Part shown: one piece after another, positions 36,880 through 48,400 of the stretch | How the letters are laid out: each line of letters starts with the position of its first letter | How positions within the stretch are numbered: position 1 is the first letter of the stretch | From: Sphagnum compactum | Taxonomy: Eukaryota > Bryophyta > Sphagnopsida > Sphagnales | Direction: 5' to 3' | Length of the DNA: 64,000 nt | Assembly: GCA_965153455.1 (NCBI GenBank) | Contig: OZ234494.1 | Location: 3,162,001-3,226,000 of the forward strand | Notes under the pieces: model-generated | The model's input: the letters and a program-made list of their open reading frames with translations, nothing else | Databases searched by the model: none | What the model was told of the DNA's origin: nothing | Program-made: the position numbers and the translations under genes

Positions 36880-37740
36880 CGTCTATTGAACAAACAACAT
36901 GACAATTGCGCTAATCTAAGTCCAGAGCTTCTGTTTTCTAGTCCTACTAAAAGCTAATGAGATGCACACATCACCGATGCAAAAGCCCCTTCACTGAACT
37001 TCCTCAGACACAGTGTCTACTCATGCAAAACAACAAGACAGAATTTCAGAGATTTAAATTCATAGCTCATAATTCACAAAATCTCCCCGACAGCACAAGC
37101 TTCCCCACTCCGGTGTGCTCATCAAAATCATGCATCCCACTCAGCTAAGTCGTTGGCGCAGCGGAAAGTTTCAGCAACACAGCCAAGTGCTCTACAAAAA
37201 CAGACATACAGAGTGATACGTCTATACTCTTCTAAGCTCAGCTGACCTCTTCAGCTCTATCTCGGCCTCCTTAAGCAATGATCAGCCAGGATCCAGAAAC
37301 AACTCCCGAGCTCAAAACGCTCTCCAAAAATCAGACCTCTCAGTCTATCTCAGACCTCTCTAGCTATCCTCCAAGCTTCTCTGCCTGCTCTTCCTCCAAA
37401 ATGCTCTTTTTCTGTCTATCTGCCTATCCTCTCATCTCCAGTGCTGATCTACTGATCTCTCACAAAAACCAACCACCCTTCTAGACCTGCAGCTCCTCCT
37501 CCTCTCCGCTTTCTTCCTAGCTTCCATCACAAGCTTCCCTCCTCCCTCACTCCGCCGCCGCCGTGCTTCCCACTTCGGCTCATCAATGCAGCTCCACTCC
37601 TTACCATCATTCGCGCTGCCTCCTTCCTGTACAACATCTCACACACACCCAAAGAGAAACCTTCCCATGCACTTCCATGCAGAAGTAATGGAGAGACTGC
37701 CGCAGCAAAATGACGGCTAATAAAGCAAAATTAAATCCCA
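36880..37740. other. G+C-richer, pyrimidine-biased block of unknown nature
   Basis: Composition departs sharply from the flanks: C/T-rich on the plus strand, with a CCGCCGCCG run near 37,550 and many CTC and TCC words. Plus-strand open frames at 36,957-37,148 and 37,278-37,484 are Ser/Pro/Leu-rich with no known domain. It looks like a promoter and leader region or the end of an inserted element rather than a coding exon. Confidence 0.35.
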
Positions 37741-38417
37741 AGATCAGACAGTGTTCACACTGGCGTGGCGACCTAATTTCGTGTTACAACATGTTCAATT
37801 ATAGAATTGAAGGTAGCTTGGAGTAACATGACTTTCAACAACTGTTTACTAAACATTATTACTACAATTGTTGTTATACTACCAAACCAAGACCGAAAGA
37901 TGATTAGATGGCAATTGGAAATCGTGTGCAACCATCGAATTTCTAAAATGTTGTTTATGAATTTGGTGAGAACTACTTAGCCTCAAGGGTATTTAGTTTT
38001 ATGAATGTTTGATTTTTTCTACCCAATATAATGGGTTATATTCTTCGATTTTTTTTGCCATGTGATGGGTGTTTTGGTAAAATTATCCATGTTCATGGTT
38101 CAGGAATGTCCGGAAATGCAACAACTTTAAAGTAAGCAACAAATTGATTCATTTCCAATAGTAGTTGCAAGGAGATTAAGGAACATTGTTGTTATTCCCC
38201 ACAATCCACTACACACATTAAGGACAAGGTATTTTGATCCATCTCCTCTCCAATTACCTGCCTTCATATTCTTAGTATCCTAAAATATTTTCATATTTTA
38301 CATTGTTACATACTCTTATCTTTATTTACTTTCCCAATAATAAAATTCATTGTATGGGGTCACTAGTGTTTATTGTAAGGGCAATATGAGATGTTGAAAA
38401 ATTGTAGTTTTATGTAT
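37741..38417. other. A+T-rich flank left of the CACTA-like element
   Basis: No gene, RNA or repeat was recognised in this interval. Confidence 0.5.
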
Positions 38418-38579
38418 GGGCACTACTACCAAAGTGGGGTGTAATTTACTAGCTTAAATCACTATGGGACCTTAAAAGTGAAATAACTTCATTGCATTTT
38501 ACTGATTTCACCTAGTGAAAGTTATTTCATTATAATATCACTATGTAGACATCATGTTTCATTTCTAGTTAACATAATT

Positions 38580-40350
38580 CACTATTACAATTTATTATAG
38601 CAAATAGGTTTATTTCTATGTTTTTTAAAATATTCTATCTATGTTACTTTATGATATACCCTATATTATTTTAAGTTATTTTAGTTATTCTAACTTATAT
38701 TTTATGTTATTATAGGATATTATAAATTATTGTACCCTAAATTATTATATGTTATTTTACCTTAAAGTATCTTAACTAGTTTATTTTAAGCTTTTAAATT
38801 ATTTAAAATTAAATTATTCAACTAATTTTAGGCTATACCTTAGGTTATTTTATTTAATATTAATATGTGTTATTTCAAGTTATACTTTAAATTATTCAAG
38901 GTCATTCTACTTAATGTTATTATAAATTATTTTATCATAAACATAATAACTTTAAAATAATCTAAAACAAAATATAATGACCTAAGGTAAAATAACTTAA
39001 AATAAAAAATAATAACCTATGGAAAATAATTTTAAATACCCTACAATATAATAACTACCAATAGCCTATGATATTATAACATAGAATATCCAACAATAAT
39101 TTATAATACAATAATCACCAATAGTTGTAATATAACATATAATAACCAACAATAACTTATAATACAATAATCATTAATAAAATAACCATCAATAACCACC
39201 AATAAAATAACCACCAATGGCTTACAACGAAATAATCATTAATAGCCACCAACAGCCATTAATAAAATAACCACCAATAACCATTATTAGATTAATCACG
39301 AATAGCCATTAGTATAATAACCACCAATAGCCATTAATACATTAATCACGAATAGCCATTAATATAATAGCCACCAACAGCCATTAATAGATAAATCACG
39401 AATAGCCATAAATATAATAACCACCAATAGCCATTAATACATTGATCACGAATAGCCGTTAATAAAATAGCCACCAGTAGCCATTAATAGAATAGCCACC
39501 AGTAGCCATTAATAGAATAACCGTCAGTAGCCATTAATAGAATAGCCGTCAATAGCCATTAATAGAATAGCCTCCAGTAGCCATTAATAGAATAGCCACC
39601 AGTAGCCATTAATAGAATAGCCGCCAGTAGCCATTAATAAAGTAGCCACCAGTAGCCATTAATATAATAGCCACCAATAACCATTCATATAATAGCCACC
39701 AATAGAATAACCACGAATAGCCACCAATAGAATAACTACTAATGGCCATTAATAGAATAACCACCAATAATTATTAATAAAATAACCACTAAAAAACATT
39801 AATAGCCACAAATAGAATAGGTACTAATAGCCACTAATAACTACCAATAACACTAATAAAAGAACAACCAATAGCCATATATTATAATTGTTTAGGATTG
39901 CCAAAAATAATCTAAGGTGAAATAATTTATAATAAACAAAAATAACTTAAGGTGAAATAATTTTCAATAGCCAAATGTAATTTATAATAGTTACAAGTAG
40001 TCTAAATTGAAATAATTTACAATAACAAAAAAAACATAGAATAGACAAAAAAACTTATAATAGCTGAAAATAGCCTAAGGTGAAATAAGTTAAAATAACC
40101 AAAAGTAATTTATAATAATTGCAAGTAGTCTAAATTGAAATAATCTACAATAGCCAAAAATAACCTAGAATAGCAAAAAAAATTACAATAGCTGAAAATA
40201 GCCTAAGGTGAAATAAGTTAAAATAACCAAAAATAATCAAAAGTAATTTAGAATAACCATAAATAGCCGTAAATAAGGTAGGGTGAAATAATTTAAATTA
40301 ATGAAAAATAGTCATATAATAATTGAAAGTAGTTTAACATAGGTAGTATT
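38580..40350. repeat. Low-complexity core with strand switch and ~25-bp minisatellite
   Basis: Left of about 38,937 the plus strand is T-rich (TTATTTTA words). To the right it becomes A-rich (AAAATAACC words), so the halves form a long imperfect inverted repeat; CCTTAGGTTATTTTA near 38,840 pairs with complementary text just past the centre. From about 39,230 to 39,850 the right half becomes a variable minisatellite of CCATTAATAGAATAGCCACC-type units (about 25 bp). No coding potential. Confidence 0.8.
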
Positions 40351-40642
40351 ATTATATTAACAAAAAAAAATCCATTTACTAAATTTTATTTTTTTCAAAA
40401 GAATGGTCATTGAATTGTTATTGAATAATGATATTCAACTTTTTTTTTGTTCAAATGAGTTTAAACTTTCAAAAGGAAATAAATGTAATTATGTACATTA
40501 TTGAATATTTTTAAAAAGTAAACTCGAATCATTTCATTTGAACAAAATCTCAATAAGATATGAAATTTCAAAGTTTATGTTTTTGTAATGTTTAAAATGA
40601 AGTATTTGATAAATAGAATGTAATGTCACATATTATCACAAC

Positions 40643-40730
40643 AAGTGGAGTGATTTGATGGTAAAGTTGTTAGCCCCATTCCAAAGGTCAAGGGATCAAA
40701 CCTCATGGGTGGTGTTGTGTGTGGTCAACA
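40643..40730 (+). mobile_element. tRNA-derived SINE head
   Basis: A box A-like segment (TGATTTGATGGTAAAGTTG, 40,651-40,669) is followed after about 24 bases by a box B-like segment (GGATCAAACC, 40,693-40,702), then CATGGGTGG. This layout matches RNA polymerase III promoters of plant tRNA-derived (Au-like) SINEs. It is nested inside the CACTA-like element. The 3' end is not clear. Confidence 0.55.
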
Positions 40731-41711
40731 ATGGTACGTTGACCGAATATTCTCCTATCGAATTCTTAGGTTAGATGCTTAGGTTGATTATGTGGCCTAC
40801 CTATTTACCTAGGTTAGGTTTTTAACCTAGCATAGGTAATGACATGTGTCAATAAATAATAGGCTTTAAAAATCATGAAATTATCAATAGTACTATATAT
40901 TACATAATTAAATTTCAATTAATTTCCATATTGGTTAGTTAATTAACTAGCAAGTGAATGGCTTGGTAAATTTGTATTTCACTTGAGAATAACCTTGTTT
41001 CATTAGGTACTAGTGAAACAAGTCATTTTCCATAGCAACTAGTCCCCGTTCACTAGGGGGTTAAATAATTTCACTAGGTAAAATTGTCCAAATTCACTCA
41101 AAAATCTAGTGAAACCCATAGTGAACTAGGATGCATTTCCTAGTAATGGGGTTATTGGAAAACAATAGTTTATTATACTCTCAATATAGTGTCTTGTAAA
41201 AGTATAGAAACTCATGTCAACAAATTAAAATTGGTTTTTTTATGCATGTTCAATTGGGATTGAAGTAATTAATATTCACTGGACAGATATTAGTTCACTT
41301 CATGTTGAACCTTATAACATGGGGTGGCAACCTTAAATTTGAATGCCTAAAGCCTAACCCTAAAACCCTAGGGTTTCCACATATTTCATTGTAACGGGTA
41401 TTGCACAAGGTTCATTTTTTGTTCTTAAAGTTTAGTAATTCAAAAATTGTTTCTTATTTCTAGTTTTTTAAAGATTCTATACGCTATTGTAAATAGTGTG
41501 AAAATTTTCTTTTTGAAGTTGAAGAATCTCATAAATGTTTTGTGTTTCCAACTTTTCAAAAAAATCTACGTATCGTGAAGTATTTGGTGTTCAACTTTGA
41601 ATTTGTCTACAATTTACGAATCTTGGGAGTGTAATGTCTTGTCACCAATTTCCAGTTTTTGCCTTGTAAAATTATCAAAAAAATTTGGAATGTTTTTTTT
41701 GAAGTGGTAGT

Positions 41712-43930
41712 ATGGTAGAATTAGTTCCAATTGTGAGCGGGAAAAGAAATGCACCTCTCAACGTTATTTAAATCACCAACATTCAACAAAGAATGTTAAA
41801 TGGCTATTTTGAGGGTTTTATTATGAATAAATATGGATCCCACAATGTCTTCGATAATGCTTTCAAGTATATACACTATGATTTGACGAATGCACATGGT
41901 TTGAGGACAATAACCTTGATGTTTAGTTCGAATTTTGTCACTACCTTTTCTCCAAGACCAAATGTTGGGTCATTTATTCACGTTCAAAATTTTGGAATCA
42001 TTTTCAAAAACAAATTTGAATGCATGGACTAAGGTTTTGTCCTAAAGGTTGGGGCAAGCACCGCAATAGACCAGATTGATCCATTTCCTATCACACTACA
42101 ATTTGTTATAACCATTCCATACAAGAATTTATGTAGAGACAAGACTTGGAAAAATTGGACACTCTAAAGTTGTAAGTCTTCAAAGTCTTTCATTTCAGTG
42201 GTCACGAATGGTTTGGGTCCCAAGGATATGCAGGCCCTTTCCTTCTTTCACAAGTTTTACAAACATTACAACCATCTTGTTGAGTTATATAGCACCGACA
42301 TACCTACAACAACCCTCATCAAGAATGTTGCAAATGTCATGTGCAACGAACAACAATTGGTGACAATCTTTTCAACAATATTTTTTATTTTAGCACCTAA
42401 CGCACTTGACGATGATGCAATACAGAAAGTTGATTGAGGTGCATAACAAGAAGATTGAAGGACAAGATTTCACCATTAATTTCAAGCTACGTTAGATTTT
42501 CCAATTTTCTTTCTATGATCTTATTAGATTCTCTAGCTTTCATATCACAAAGTTGTTAAAATTTCAAATTGTGAATGTTGGATTTTACACTGAAGAACCA
42601 AAATTTTGATTTGCTGAAACATATAGCTAATGTTAATAATCCAATTATCAACAAAAAAAACTAGACATGGTTTTCCCACGTAGATTTGGTTTTTTAAAAG
42701 TCTAGTTTTGGTTTAAATGATTTAGAAGAATCTAAGGGAATTGGGTATTATGACACCTAAAAAAGTAAAGCAAAATGTTGTGGGAAGCAATTTGGAGTAA
42801 TAAGAGGAGTTGAATGTGTTGTAGTTTTTTTTCCTTTTTTTTGTTTTAGTACAACAATGTTGTTCACTTATCCTTTTTGCTAGGATGACATCTTACGAAT
42901 GGAGGTTTGCTGAAGTGAAAAGGCAATTTCACATTGGATTTCTTAATTTCAATATAATGTAAGAATTTATGGGTCATGACCAAAAGTATTCTTCTGATAG
43001 AAACAATACAATATGTCAAAAGGCATGCATATAAGTAGAGTATTTTGTATTGATATGATGTTTTATAACTTCACAATTTCAAATATTATTTTTTTAAATT
43101 TTTATTTAAGGATTTGTAGTCATTTCTTTCAGTTGACAATCTGGATTGAAAATTTGATATGATCATCACTATTTCAATAATACTTGTGGTTTTGCTTTTT
43201 TTGGGAAGAAGTTGCCCTACCCTATTTCTTTGTGATAGGAACCTTAAACCCCTAAAGCTTTGTTTATTTTAATTCACAGTGATTACTTTCACATACCTTT
43301 ACATGCAACTCTTTATGTTTGGATGTTTGTTTGCATGTTCGCTTGCTTTCATGAAAGTATCAATTTCACATACATACTTTTGAAAATTATGTCATTGCAG
43401 GTTGTTAAAAAGCTCAATATTCCTTTGGGGGCATTTTGCTTCAAGAACATCTACAATAGATGTCATCTGGCATCCATAACAAATCAAGATGTTGGATTAT
43501 ATTGCATAAATGTAAGTCCATAGTTCCAATGCAAACCTAAGCACAAATTACATGCAAAATTGAATAAGAAAATGGCTAGGAATTTGACTATGTTTTATGT
43601 GACCTTTGGATCAAAACACTTATTGATCATCAATCTTGGAACCCCTAAGGATTTCAAAAAGATGGAACGTTTTTTCCTTTAGTTGTTTTGTGATAAAAAA
43701 CCTAAAAGGAACTTCATTTTGAGCCCTATAGCTGAGGTCATTGGATTTTCTATTTTGAAAAAAGATGTGAACTAAGATGCAAAATCAACAGGCGGAGAAA
43801 AAATAAATTAAACATGAAAAGTCAAAAGAAATAGAAGTTGAAAAGTCCAAATTTGCAAAAGAAACCAAAAAAATGTGAAGTCCTTAAGCTCTTTTTAATC
43901 TATTTGAAGAACTTGAAAGCCTTTTGTGTA
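41712..43930 (+). pseudogene. Unidentified broken gene with intron remnants
   Basis: One plus-strand frame from the ATG at 41,712 to about 42,437 stays protein-like over 240 codons with only three in-frame TAA stops (near 41,769, 42,030 and 42,165). Its text includes RTITLMFSSNF, PRPNVGSFIHVQNFGI and VANVMCNEQQLVTIFSTIF. A frameshift leads into GQDFTINFKLR. A separate exon-like block at about 43,401-43,511 is bordered by TTGCAG and GTAAGT, and codons continue recognisably to about 43,930. I do not recognise the family. The VGSFIHVQNFGI segment loosely recalls an OB-fold strand of RPA-like proteins, which some plant Helitrons carry; that is a guess. Confidence 0.5.
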
Positions 43931-44269
43931 CAAAATAGAAAACTTGTGGATTGTCGATAGTATGCATGCGCATATAAGCTATAAACCCTTTTCATTGTCA
44001 AAATTAAATTTTATACATTTTTAGATCTTTATCTTATTGTTCATGTTTTGAAAGTTATATTTGTGTTGTCGTTTTGCAGGTTTGGATTTCAACTCAATTT
44101 TAAATTTGCAACTTCTTGGATTGGAAAAACTTGAATATGGTCTTTTGGGAAATTTCCTTTGATACATGGCAAGTGGTGAAATATGGATGGGTCTTGTTGG
44201 GATTTTGTTGAAATCTTCAAGTTAAAACTTCTAACTAAAACTTATATAAATATCAACATATTTCAACAT

Positions 44270-44640
44270 AGACCATGAACCCTAAACCCTAACACTTGCA
44301 ATTTGAAACTTTAAAATCAAAAACCTTAAAATTTTGAAACTTCAAATCTACAACCTTCAAATTTGAAACCCTGAAATTATAAAGTTGAGCATCGACAATC
44401 ACAAGTTTGAAACCTTAAAAACATAATTATAAAAGTGTGCACTATAAGTTGAAAAATCCAAAATATTAATACCTAAAACCTTAATTCCAAGTTCTTTAAG
44501 ATCAAAAGTCAAACAAAAGAACCAAATTGCAAAACCATAAATCCATAACCTAGAACCCAACACCTTAAGACTTGAAACCCTAGAAAATAAAATAAATTTA
44601 AATTTAAATCCAAAGCCAAAAAACCTCATAAAGTTGATAA
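44270..44640. repeat. Degenerate AAACCCTAAA / AAACCTT low-complexity tract
   Basis: Short words (ACCCTAAACCCTAAC, AAACCTTAAAA, GAAACCCT) recur about every 15-20 bases. It resembles heavily mutated plant telomere-type repeat and lies just outside the Helentron left boundary. Confidence 0.6.
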
Positions 44641-44959
44641 TATAGATATCAATTTCCATCACAATCCGAAATATGTTATACACATTAACTAAAAATTAGA
44701 TTTAAGATATTGCATATACAATCCAATATAAGTTAATACAAATTTCATATTGATCAATTAGATTTTAGAACATAATTCAAAAATATCATTTTGGTTTTTT
44801 AACATACAGAATTCAATTGAACTTTCAAATTGAAATTGTCATTTCATGGAGATTGATTAAGAATTAGCTAAACTTGGTTTTAAATGAATTATTAACTTTC
44901 AATATAGTGTTGGAAATTACTTATTTGATGTAATAACTTATTTATTAAAATATTCAATA

Positions 44960-45300
44960 ACTTTAAATTCAATATAAATGAATTTTATGTTCCATTTACA
45001 AGAATGTTTAATGTTGAAATATCAGAAGCATTATTATGTCACGGATGTCAATTAAATTATGAATTTTTACATGATTATATCATGGGCAAGCAAATGACAA
45101 ATAAACATACATTAAAAAATGTCATTATCAACTTTGAATGGTAGATTATGGGGTGACTTCACTATTGTTTATTGGATATCACATTACTTGCAATGTCCAA
45201 TCTATGTTTGGAATAAGAATAACAAACACATAATGGTTAAAATACAAGACAAAACCAATATTGGGAATACATTGTGCATTGTATGGAAACAACCACTTTG
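44960..45300 (+). pseudogene. Helentron OTU-like cysteine protease segment
   Basis: The text SLSTLNGRLWGDFTIVYW, CPIYVWNKNN and, after a frameshift near 45,285, YGNNHFEL matches the C-terminal half of the OTU fold, ending at the catalytic His. The upstream catalytic Cys region is not preserved recognisably. OTU domains remove ubiquitin in other proteins; their role in Helentrons is unknown. Confidence 0.7.
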
Positions 45301-45301
45301 A

Positions 45302-46190
45302 ACTTGCAAATACATGTTATTAAATAATAGTTTATTTTGATTTCCAATTCAAAATATGTGTGAAACAAATAATGATGGCATGACAAAAAAATCCACTAAT
45401 ATAAAAATATGATCTTCATAACAAAAAATAAAAATTACATGGACTTTGCAGTTGGATAATATTTGTTGGAAATTCAAAAACAATATCATGAATAAATGCC
45501 ATAAAAGATTGCATTAGCATTCACAACCAAATTCCCAATGTTGGGGTTGAATATGTTGCAAATCAAACAACATTTGAAATACATCAACTATAGAAGAAAA
45601 CAACAACCTACTTACAATAATAAAAAAATTCAAATGAAAATGGAAAAAAATCAAATATTACCATTCCCCATGAAAAAGACCTAATATTGAAGATTTTTTT
45701 TTGGAGATACCAATACACAATATATTTCCAAAATTTCGTATTATGTAGAATAATTTTATGAGAAAAAACCTTTAAATAATGATATTGAATCAAATTTAAA
45801 AAAATATTTAGTTTAAATCATAAATTTCATAATTTTATTTGTTCATTTTATTTGAATACTTTTGATATAAATATTTTAAAACTCAATAGTTCACTAAAAA
45901 AAATGTTCACATATTAACGAAGTATCACAAAATATTAATAATACAAAAAACAAAAATGTAAATAAGAAAACTTGTAGTTATTTTGAAGACAAAAAAAAAT
46001 TCAATGGCATTCCCAAAAAACAAATTACACAAATAATGAAAAAGAAATCAAAAAATAAACATATCATAAAATATGAAAAAGAAATTCAAAACATTGCAAA
46101 ACATGTTTGCTATTTTTGTCAAAAATTATGTTTTGCGTACCAAATCCAATATTGAACTAAATCATATATTAATCAAAAACATTCAACCAT
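45302..46190. other. Degraded spacer between OTU and Rep parts
   Basis: A+T-rich, heavily decayed interior of the Helentron. I could not follow any protein text here. Confidence 0.4.
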
Positions 46191-46199
46191 TCAAATTAC

Positions 46200-48400
46200 A
46201 ACATTAGATGATCATGTATTGATTTGTAAATTGTGTGAAAGGAAAATAAAACACAGTAAACCATTCAATTCAAATTTACGAAATCATATCATAGAAAACA
46301 AACTAAACATGAATTTTGTTTCAATGTTAAATAATATTGAAGTATGTTTGATCACACCTCGCCTTGCATTTGCATAGATTTTTCAATTGCAAAGATACAT
46401 ATAATAGAAAATACATGGGAGTGTTGTGAATGTTCCAACCAATTTGAATCTAGTTCAAAATGTACTATCACATATGCCATATGATGATTTATCAATTGTT
46501 CTGTTTTTAAAAAGGAAATTGGAATATAAATCAATATATATGACAAGTTATGTTCGTTCTAATATAGTTATGAAAACATTATAACAACTTTGTCAAATTC
46601 CCTTACGTTCATAGGTGCAAAATCTTTATAAAACCAAATTGGGAAGATTTCACAAAATTCACAAATGTAAGTAAAAACATTGATTTCAAATAGAAAATTA
46701 TTGAAAATGACATTAATGAAGAAAATTTTGACAAATTCAAAGAAATGCTAAAAGAAGACAACACAAATACAGTAATACATGACCTCTTAAATGTAGAACA
46801 CATTGTTAATGACAATAACAAATCATTAATAATCGCACCAAATGAAGGCTTTTGACCTCTGGGATTATTTTTAGATATATATTATGAAGAATACAACTTT
46901 TCCAACATTAGTTTTTGGTCATTCAAAACCACCATTGAAATGTTTGTATCAAAAAGTAGCACAAGCAAAATTGAATAACACAATAGGAAATTTTCATATA
47001 CCATATAATGAATATATTTTCCAAAACAATTAAAATCTTGATCCATGGCATATTATCTTCTACATGGATTCACATTTGAAAAGCAAAACTTTCGGGCCAT
47101 GTTTTGATAGCCATTGATGTATCAAACAATGTCAACTTAGATAAAATATTGAAATCTAACCTCAACTACAAAAAACTTGGACGTACATATGAACATTTCA
47201 AAATTATTTAGATTGATTTTGAAAAGATGTCTTTGCAATGATTAAACGCTTAGGTTTATAAACATATTTTTTCGTAACATTCATGACATGCATCAATAAT
47301 TTGCTTACATTTATAGGAGCGTTGAAACAATTGTACAGCAAAATAATAATGAAAAAAAAAATGGAAAATTACCAATCATTAAAGAACTTGCTAGAAATGA
47401 TCATGTTATTTGTGTGTGATATTATGCACATAGAATGAATGGTTTCTGATTTTTTTTTTAAAACAGTTCTATCATGTTTGGTGAAATACAAGATTATTTT
47501 TTGTGACAAAATTCCAATCAGGAGGTCTAGCACATGACCATGGATTATTATGGGTAAAAGATGTCCCACAATACAACATTTCTTCAAACGAACAAATTGA
47601 GTATTTTGTCAATAAATATTTAACAATAGATCAAATAGTCTTGAAAAATTACAAATTACGTAAATACATAAACACAAATGAATATATAGGAAAAAAGGTC
47701 AACTGATTTGTCAATTTGAATTTCCAAAACTTCAATGAGATGCACAAAAAATGTTATTACGATTGAATGAAAACAAACGTACACAAAACCTTTTTCAGAT
47801 AACAATTCAAATATTATTGAAAAACTTGTTGACATGGGGTTAGGCAACGAAAAGTCTTTCAACAAATTCTTTTCAAACTTAAAAATGAACAAAGATATTT
47901 ACCTTCTTGCATTATAATGCACTTTGCAAAAACCAACATTGTTCTTAAAACGTAAACCATGTGACATACTCACAAATTCATTCATTATACATGTAAATGG
48001 ACCTTTGCGGGAAGCAAATACTTATGCACAACACATCTTAAATCCATATGTAACTACAACTTATTTTACTTCTTATTTAACAAAAGTATATAAATTTGTA
48101 GCAAAAAAATGTAATCAATTTTTTTTAAATGTGAACATGAACAAATAGAAGCATTTGAACGAATTAAAAGGCTAGGAACAACATTCTTAAATGCACAACA
48201 AATGTTTGTGCAACAAACTATACACATATCATTATCAATTTCATTATATCATTCAACAAAATCATTTCAATTCATAAACACATGTGAAAGACATGGTAGA
48301 GCTTTCATTTTATTATCGCAAAATATTGTACATAATTTGTTTTCGATTTCAACTGAAATTCATCGTAAAATAATAGTCAATAAATACAAAAAATGACCTC
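46200..48400 (+). pseudogene. Helentron N-terminal zinc region and Rep (HUH) nuclease
   Basis: A CKLCERK motif opens the readable stretch near 46,230, followed by LITPRLAFA and HGSVVNVPTN near 46,360-46,440. YEEYNF lies near 46,890. The HUH metal-binding motif is seen as LAHDHGLLWVKD near 47,525, then NISSNEQIEYFVNKYLT. KPTLFLKRKP lies near 47,930, and FINTCERHGRAFILL near 48,270 leads into the linker. In the family Rep nicks and joins single DNA strands through one or two Tyr residues downstream of HUH; I cannot assign those Tyr here. Stops and frameshifts are frequent, for example right after the HUH motif block at 47,704. Confidence 0.8.

Larger units (their letters stand above)
38421..41148. 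mobile_element. Non-autonomous CACTA (En/Spm-like) element, ~2.7 kb
   Basis: The left end reads CACTACTACCAAAGTG (38,421-38,436). The reverse complement of the right end reads CATTACTAGGAAATG (41,148-41,134), a decayed version of the same CACTA-type terminus. Both ends abut GGG (38,418-38,420 and 41,149-41,151), matching the family's 3-bp target duplication. Inside the ends TCACTATGGG occurs at 38,459-38,468 and inverted at 41,115-41,124. CTAGTGAAA-type subterminal motifs recur in both orientations (38,512, ~41,010, ~41,050, ~41,070, 41,106), as expected of TNPA-like binding sites. There is no transposase; the interior is low-complexity sequence plus a SINE. Confidence 0.65.

Noticed and set aside
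37145-37180. tRNA-like box A (GTTGGCGCAGCGGAAAG)
   Set aside because: No box B at the right distance and no cloverleaf.
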